A stretch of DNA of 58,033 nucleotides from a bacterium (GTDB lineage: Bacteria; Margulisbacteria; Marinamargulisbacteria; JAHFDA01). The notes beneath the pieces were generated by a model that worked only from the letters and a program-made list of their open reading frames with translations, searched no databases and had not been told where the DNA came from. Of the stretch, positions 53,736 through 58,033 are shown in pieces; within the stretch, counting starts at the first letter, position 1; the number at the start of each line of letters is the position of its first letter. A program made the position numbers and the translations under genes. The stretch is taken from contig JAHFDA010000013.1 in assembly GCA_023249225.1 (NCBI GenBank), positions 1 through 58,033 on the forward strand, read 5' to 3'.

Positions 53736-53747
53736 GGCATAAGTCTA

Positions 53748-56090
53748 CTAGAAATAACTTAACACCAAGTACGTCCGGCCCGTATATTCCGTTGACCCGC
53801 TGCCGTAACCCCAGGCGCCAACGAGCACATCGTTCAAACCGTCGCCGTTGACGTCACCTGCGCTCGAAACGCTGTAGCCACTGTAATCGTCGGCATTTTC
53901 GCCCCACAGCATGCCCCCCGCCAGCGACAAGTCGATGGAACTGTAGCGGGTAAACGAACTCATTTGCATACCGCGGATGATGTAACTTTGTCCTTCCATG
54001 ACGGTATGAGCGTAGGGCGCGCCAATAATGAAGTCGCCAAGACCGTCTCCATCGATGTTCCCCAGACCGGCCACTTGCATTCCGGCGCGGTCGAGTTCCG
54101 ACTCGCCCAGAAAGGTATAGTCGGAGTTTGCCAGGCTGACCGTACCCCCATCGCCAAAGTTTCGGTCGCCAAGAATGAGATACGCTTTGCCGCGCAATAA
54201 GTCGGTATCGTTATAAGCAACCGCTTCAATAAGAAAATCAGCAAGACCGTCGCCATTCACGTCGCCTGCGGAGGAAACGGACTTGCCGGTGTAATCGTAA
54301 GCATCTACGCCCAGATACATTTCATCGGCGTCGCCCATGCTGTAGCTTGTTCCGCTGCCGTAACTCCGACCCCCGAGAAAGAGATAAATCTTTCCGGCGT
54401 CGTGAGCGCCTTCGTCGTTGTTGCCGCCCGAAAGCAGGATATCGTCGTAACCGTCGCCGTTCACATCACCCGCGCCGGCCAGATCGGAGGCCGCAAAGTC
54501 ACCGGGAACTTCTCCGGTAAACATCGCGTCCGCCGCCGCCACGCTTTGCTCGGCAACGGAAGCAATATCAGAGCGTCCGAAGAACAGATAAGCCTTGCCA
54601 GTTTCCTTTCCGGCATCGTCATTGCCCCAGGCGCCAATTAAAAAATCCGCCAATCCGTCGCCGTTAAAATCTCCTGCCCCGGCCAGCTTGGTGCCGCTTT
54701 GGTCTTCGGTTTTTTCGCCCACGTAAGTCACATCGGCTTGTGAAAGAAGCATATCGGACCAAGTGGCGCGCCCGAGGAACAGGTAGGTTTTTCCGGCGTC
54801 GTAAAGGTAATTGTCGTTGTCGTAAGCGCCCACCAAAAAGTCGTCGAGACCATCGCCGTTCACGTCGCCTGCGCCCGCCACATCCCAGCCGCCGGCTTCG
54901 CCCACCTCATCGCCCGCGAGGATGGCGTCGGCATCCGCCAAATGGAGCGCGGTATTCGTAGAATACGTTGCAAGCGAGGATCCCAGAAATAAATACACCG
55001 CCCCGGCCTCGCACTCACCGCGATCACTGCCGAAAGCCCCCACAAGAATGTCCCCAAGACCATCGCCGTCCACATCGCCGACGGAAGTAATGGACCAACT
55101 GCTCATGTCATCGGCGGCTTCGCCCGTAAAGCTAAGGTCGACCGTCGAAAGTGGAATGTGGTCAACCGTGCCGTCGCAATCATCGTCAACGCCATTAAGG
55201 ACTTCGAGCGCAGTACCCAACTCTTCGTCAACATCTCCATCGCAGTCGTTGTCGACCCCGTCACAAACATCTTCGGCGCCGGGATGAATGTCGGAACTTT
55301 GGTCGTTGCAATCGCCGTCGCACAGGCGCACGCCATCGCCATCGTTGTCGGCCTCGTCGGTGGGAATGACGCCATCGCCGTCATCATCGAGGCCGTTGCA
55401 AAGTTCCTGGGGCGTGACCTCGACAGTGACGGAAGTCGAACTTGTCTGGCCCAGCGAATCGGTAACCGTGCAGGTGAGCATGTGCGTGCCATCCGAAAGA
55501 CCCGAAAGATCAAACTGTGCCACGCCGCTGTCATCCGCTGCGGCAGAACCGATCGGGCCGTCGAGATCGCTTTCGAGCGCCACCGAAAGCTGGTCGGAAC
55601 AATCTTCGGCATCCGCAACCGCCGCCACCAGCACGTTGGGATCCCCGCCCCACAAGGTCTGGCCATCAAAGGGCGCATAAATTTGCACTTGCGGAACTTG
55701 GTCGGTGTATACCGAAACATTGTCGGCAATGGACACGGTGGAATTGCCAGACGCCACTTCGAGTTGCAGGGTAATGGTTTCTGCAACGCCCGGAAGGGCC
55801 GAAGGATACGTCAGCACTGCAAAACTTGCGCAGTCCTCGCCGCTGGAACATTGCTGGATATTCGCGGTGCCTGCCGCCTGTCCGTTAACCATCCAAGTGC
55901 CGCGGATCTCGTCGCCTTTCCAATCAATGTCCGCGCGCACGCGCACCATCGTTTCCTCGCCCACTTTGGAAACATCGTCGCCCCCGCAGGCCTCCGGACC
56001 ATCGGTCGCGTTTTGAACTTTAAGTTTAACGCTGCTTTGGTAAATCAGCGCATTGTCAGGATGACAGGCGGCCAAAAGCCATATGCCCAT
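53748..56090 (-). CDS. FG-GAP/MopE-type calcium-binding surface lipoprotein
   Basis: A 780-residue lipoprotein with a very short signal (MGIWLLAAC). The first 230 residues are immunoglobulin-like, including a domain with SGLSDGTHMLTCTVTDSLGQ. Then comes a Cys-Asp-rich putative metal-binding motif of the MopE kind (ELCNGLDDDGDGV, DVCDGVDNDCDGDVDEELG). The last 470 residues hold seven FG-GAP repeats with calcium loops such as GDVNGDGLDDFLVGAYDND, expected to form an integrin-like propeller. Likely on the cell surface, for adhesion or metal binding. Its base composition is more G+C-rich than its neighbours. An SDR gene ends 4 bases before it. Confidence 0.85.
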   Translation of the reverse strand: MGIWLLAACHPDNALIYQSSVKLKVQNATDGPEACGGDDVSKVGEETMVRVRADIDWKGDEIRGTWMVNGQAAGTANIQQCSSGEDCASFAVLTYPSALPGVAETITLQLEVASGNSTVSIADNVSVYTDQVPQVQIYAPFDGQTLWGGDPNVLVAAVADAEDCSDQLSVALESDLDGPIGSAAADDSGVAQFDLSGLSDGTHMLTCTVTDSLGQTSSTSVTVEVTPQELCNGLDDDGDGVIPTDEADNDGDGVRLCDGDCNDQSSDIHPGAEDVCDGVDNDCDGDVDEELGTALEVLNGVDDDCDGTVDHIPLSTVDLSFTGEAADDMSSWSITSVGDVDGDGLGDILVGAFGSDRGECEAGAVYLFLGSSLATYSTNTALHLADADAILAGDEVGEAGGWDVAGAGDVNGDGLDDFLVGAYDNDNYLYDAGKTYLFLGRATWSDMLLSQADVTYVGEKTEDQSGTKLAGAGDFNGDGLADFLIGAWGNDDAGKETGKAYLFFGRSDIASVAEQSVAAADAMFTGEVPGDFAASDLAGAGDVNGDGYDDILLSGGNNDEGAHDAGKIYLFLGGRSYGSGTSYSMGDADEMYLGVDAYDYTGKSVSSAGDVNGDGLADFLIEAVAYNDTDLLRGKAYLILGDRNFGDGGTVSLANSDYTFLGESELDRAGMQVAGLGNIDGDGLGDFIIGAPYAHTVMEGQSYIIRGMQMSSFTRYSSIDLSLAGGMLWGENADDYSGYSVSSAGDVNGDGLNDVLVGAWGYGSGSTEYTGRTYLVLSYF

Positions 56091-56094
56091 GGGC

Positions 56095-56919
56095 TTATTT
56101 CACTAATCCCATTAATTCATTCAGATCCGGTGGCGTGCTGCCGGGCACGCAGGCATAGCGTTCAAAGTCTGTGTACCCTACCTCGCGCAGAAAATCTTCG
56201 TCAATCACCGCACGCCCGTGGCTAAGTTCTGGGTGAGTCAGAATTTCCCAGACCGCATCGGCCTGAATATCGGCCTTGCGCCACATGGCCGGCTCGCCCA
56301 GATGATTATTGACCGTTGCAAAAGATTCAATCATGGTCCGTGGCCAAAGGGCGGTGGCCTTGATGCCCTTGGCGCCATGCTCGGCCGCCACGCTTAAAGT
56401 GAAAAAAGTCATGCCCAGCTTGCTTAGGTAATACGGCGCGCTGTGGCCGACACCGGTCGTGAGTAACGGTGGTGACATGCTAATGACGTGGCCAAAACCC
56501 TGCGCTTGCAGCTGCGGCAAAAAAGCCTGTATCACGCTGAATGTTCCCCGGGCATTGATTTTAAAAACCAGATCAAATTTTTTCATCGGAAAGTCGCACA
56601 TCGGCGCCAGGTGTATGGCGCTGGCATTGTTAATGACTACATCAACCCGGCCAAAATGCGCCAAAGTAGCTTCGGCTGCTTTTTTAACCATGTCTTCGTC
56701 CATCACGTTGCACTGCACCGGAAGGGCATCAACACCCAGGGCGCGTAATTCATCGGCCGCCGAATAAATGGTGCCCGGAATACGCGGATCTTCGGTGACG
56801 GATTTTGCCGCCACGGCAATATTCCAGCCTTCACGCGCCAGCCGGGAGGCAATGGCCTTGCCAATGCCGCGCGTGGCGCCGGTGATAAAGGCGACTTTTC
56901 TAAGGTTTATGGATGACAT
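56095..56919 (-). CDS. Short-chain dehydrogenase/reductase (HSDL2-like)
   Basis: A 274-residue NAD(P)-dependent oxidoreductase. TGATRGIGKAIA is the cofactor motif, NNAS the structural motif, and SMSPPLL plus YYLSK give the catalytic Ser, Tyr and Lys. The pattern AAKSVTEDPRIPGTIYSAAD is close to the HSDL2 group of SDRs. Substrate unknown, possibly an acyl or steroid-like ketone. The 270 bases upstream up to the HEPN gene hold nothing I can assign. Confidence 0.9.
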   Translation of the reverse strand: MSSINLRKVAFITGATRGIGKAIASRLAREGWNIAVAAKSVTEDPRIPGTIYSAADELRALGVDALPVQCNVMDEDMVKKAAEATLAHFGRVDVVINNASAIHLAPMCDFPMKKFDLVFKINARGTFSVIQAFLPQLQAQGFGHVISMSPPLLTTGVGHSAPYYLSKLGMTFFTLSVAAEHGAKGIKATALWPRTMIESFATVNNHLGEPAMWRKADIQADAVWEILTHPELSHGRAVIDEDFLREVGYTDFERYACVPGSTPPDLNELMGLVK

Positions 56920-57188
56920 GTTGCATATCGCCCGGTGATACGATCTGTCGTACTTGAATATTTAGTTTATTTTGAAAACAATGAATCCATATTTTGGTAA
57001 GGCAGCGCAGTAATACGCGGGCTTATCTTGAAGGCTCGCCACGCCTCAGATGGTAAAATAGCAACTTTTCAATAAGGCGCTTAATTTGAAACACTATCTG
57101 AACTCCGGCATCTGCAACGTTAGGGGGTTCGGAAGAATGACCTAAAAGTACCTACACAAATGCGCGAAGAGCGGCTAAAATTTGATGG

Positions 57189-57569
57189 ATGTCAGAAAAA
57201 ATTAATGCTTGGCTGTCCCAGGCACTACACGATTTAAATGCAGCCAAAATTAATTTTTCCAATCAGCTTTATGACATCAGTCTTTATCTATGTGAACAGG
57301 CGGTAGAAAAACTCTTAAAGACGTACTACATCAAAAAGTTCGCAAAGGAGCCCCCAAAAACTCATAACTTGGATGTTTTGTTAGAAACATTGGAGCTGAC
57401 TCACGAGCTTAAAGATTTCAGCAGTATGATCGACCAGTATTATTTTACAATCCGGTATCCATCCCAAGACAATGTGGCGCCATTTACTATGGTCAATGCC
57501 GATGATGCCCAGCGTGGTCTGGATGCGGCGGAGGCGATATTTAAAAAACTACAAAAGGAATTGCCATGA
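57189..57569 (+). CDS. HEPN-domain protein of a HEPN-MNT pair
   Basis: A 126-residue all-helical HEPN protein. LSQALHDLNAAKINFSNQLY and the LCEQAVEKLLKTYYIKK helix are typical, as is TIRYPSQDNVAPF with the conserved Arg-Tyr-Pro. In related pairs HEPN proteins are RNA-cleaving toxins kept inactive by the partner. I could not place an R-x4-6-H motif with confidence. It overlaps the nucleotidyltransferase start by four bases. Confidence 0.88.
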   Translation: MSEKINAWLSQALHDLNAAKINFSNQLYDISLYLCEQAVEKLLKTYYIKKFAKEPPKTHNLDVLLETLELTHELKDFSSMIDQYYFTIRYPSQDNVAPFTMVNADDAQRGLDAAEAIFKKLQKELP

Positions 57570-57901
57570 TCAAAGACCCGATTGCACAGCATTTTTTGAA
57601 TCGTTATCTTGATAGGATTCAGCAGGCATACCAGCCTTGTGAGCTATGGTTATGGGGTTCGCGGGTTTATGGGCAGCCCAAGGATGACAGTGATTTGGAT
57701 TGTGTGATTGTCTCGTCCAAATTCCTAGATGTGCGCAAGATAAGGCGTAGTTATGAATTTCAGAAAAACATTGGTAAGATCGGTGATCGGGTGGGGTTTG
57801 CTTTAAACTCCTTTTGCTTTACCCCAGAAGAGTTTGCGCAAAAAAAAACAGACCCCTGGATGATGCGAGACTTGTTTGAAAAGGGGATTAGGGTCATTTG
57901 A
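57566..57901 (+). CDS. MNT-type minimal nucleotidyltransferase (antitoxin)
   Basis: A 111-residue nucleotidyltransferase of the Pol-beta fold. The core motif LWLWGSRVYGQPKDDSDLDC gives the GSx10DxD pattern. It is coupled to the HEPN gene (ATGA). Such proteins add AMP to, or otherwise mask, the HEPN toxin, forming a toxin-antitoxin module. Confidence 0.9.
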   Translation: MIKDPIAQHFLNRYLDRIQQAYQPCELWLWGSRVYGQPKDDSDLDCVIVSSKFLDVRKIRRSYEFQKNIGKIGDRVGFALNSFCFTPEEFAQKKTDPWMMRDLFEKGIRVI

Positions 57902-57944
57902 GTCCACAACCTGCAGTGTATTCCAATCCTAGAATGAGCCTGAA

Positions 57945-57980
57945 GAGAAGGCCGTAGCCGCCGCCTTTCTTTCTTTTTTT
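57945..57980 (+). terminator. Probable terminator after the HEPN-MNT pair
   Basis: AGAAGGC (57946-57952) can pair with GCCTTTCT (57963-57970) with one bulge, followed by TTCTTTTTTT. A modest hairpin but well placed 45 bases after the stop. Confidence 0.4.
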
Positions 57981-58017
57981 GGTTCTTTTTTTCTTTCTTT
58001 GTGGACAGCTGTGATCA

Positions 58018-58026
58018 TGTGGATAA
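58018..58026 (-). promoter_or_regulatory. Perfect DnaA box next to a pyrimidine tract
   Basis: TGTGGATAA is the exact complement of the DnaA box TTATCCACA. A weaker one (TGTGGACAG) lies at about 58000. They follow a C/T-only tract (57964-57999 apart from two G). This resembles the flank of a replication origin or the dnaA promoter; the window stops too soon to tell. Confidence 0.5.
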
Positions 58027-58033
58027 GTCAGCT

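Noticed and set aside
55158-56225. 355-codon open frame on the plus strand
   Set aside because: It lies antisense to the FG-GAP/MopE lipoprotein, whose repeats are certain. The long frame is a by-product of Asp/Gly-rich codons.
1-58033. CRISPR arrays
   Set aside because: No regularly spaced direct repeats of 23-40 bases with unique spacers were seen on either strand.

Overview
This window looks like a chromosomal segment of a Gram-negative bacterium. Evidence for an outer membrane is two LpxL-type acyltransferases, several lipoproteins and two barrel-like proteins. Gene style (Kir-type channel, Ino1, FG-GAP/MopE and PKD lipoproteins, a divergent flagellar-type motor) fits a former Deltaproteobacteria or Bdellovibrionota-like lineage; this is inference from style, not a phylogenetic placement.

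Layout. 1-5.7 kb: a divergent FtsH-like AAA protein with an altered zinc motif, a neighbour with an intact HExxH motif, a YgjP metallopeptidase plus a decayed fragment of a second copy, cytochrome c, an EVE protein and orphans. 5.7-8.1 kb: a small membrane protein, a MITE-like element, a 53-bp dispersed repeat, an AAA_14/DUF4143 ATPase that appears leaderless, and a DUF1761 protein. 8.1-16.7 kb: a decaying type I restriction-modification island between inverted repeats of about 175 bp, each carrying the start of the same dead Rossmann-type gene. hsdM is intact, hsdR has an internal deletion, and hsdS is cut and joined to a cut AlbA_2 gene. 16.9-24.7 kb: a second DUF4143 ATPase, an LVIVD lipoprotein, tRNA-Ser(CGA) beside an IstB remnant, a Kir-type channel, tRNA-Ser(GGA), a PKD lipoprotein and a methyltransferase.

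24.8-36.4 kb is the most interesting part: one long minus-strand gene train. It starts with a non-canonical rotary-motor set: a short FliF with only the RBM3 region, FliG, a FliM-like protein without its SpoA domain, two barrel-like proteins with C-terminal TPRs, MotA and MotB. It runs straight into aroH, aroF, tyrA, a beta-propeller membrane protein and metF. No flagellin, rod, hook, export or FliN gene is present. I read it as a rotor-stator machine built from flagellar parts but unable to house an export gate, possibly for motility or another proton- or sodium-driven envelope process.

36.5-58.0 kb: a PfkB kinase, RNase P RNA, an MFS transporter with two serine hydrolases, Ino1, two acyltransferases with a PHP enzyme, a sulfite/nitrite reductase, an MBL hydrolase, a group of orphans (one with a tandemly duplicated domain), a 742-residue asparaginase-like enzyme, thyA-folA, an FG-GAP/MopE lipoprotein, an SDR, and a HEPN-MNT pair. 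The right edge has a pyrimidine tract and a perfect DnaA box, which could be the flank of an origin or of dnaA.
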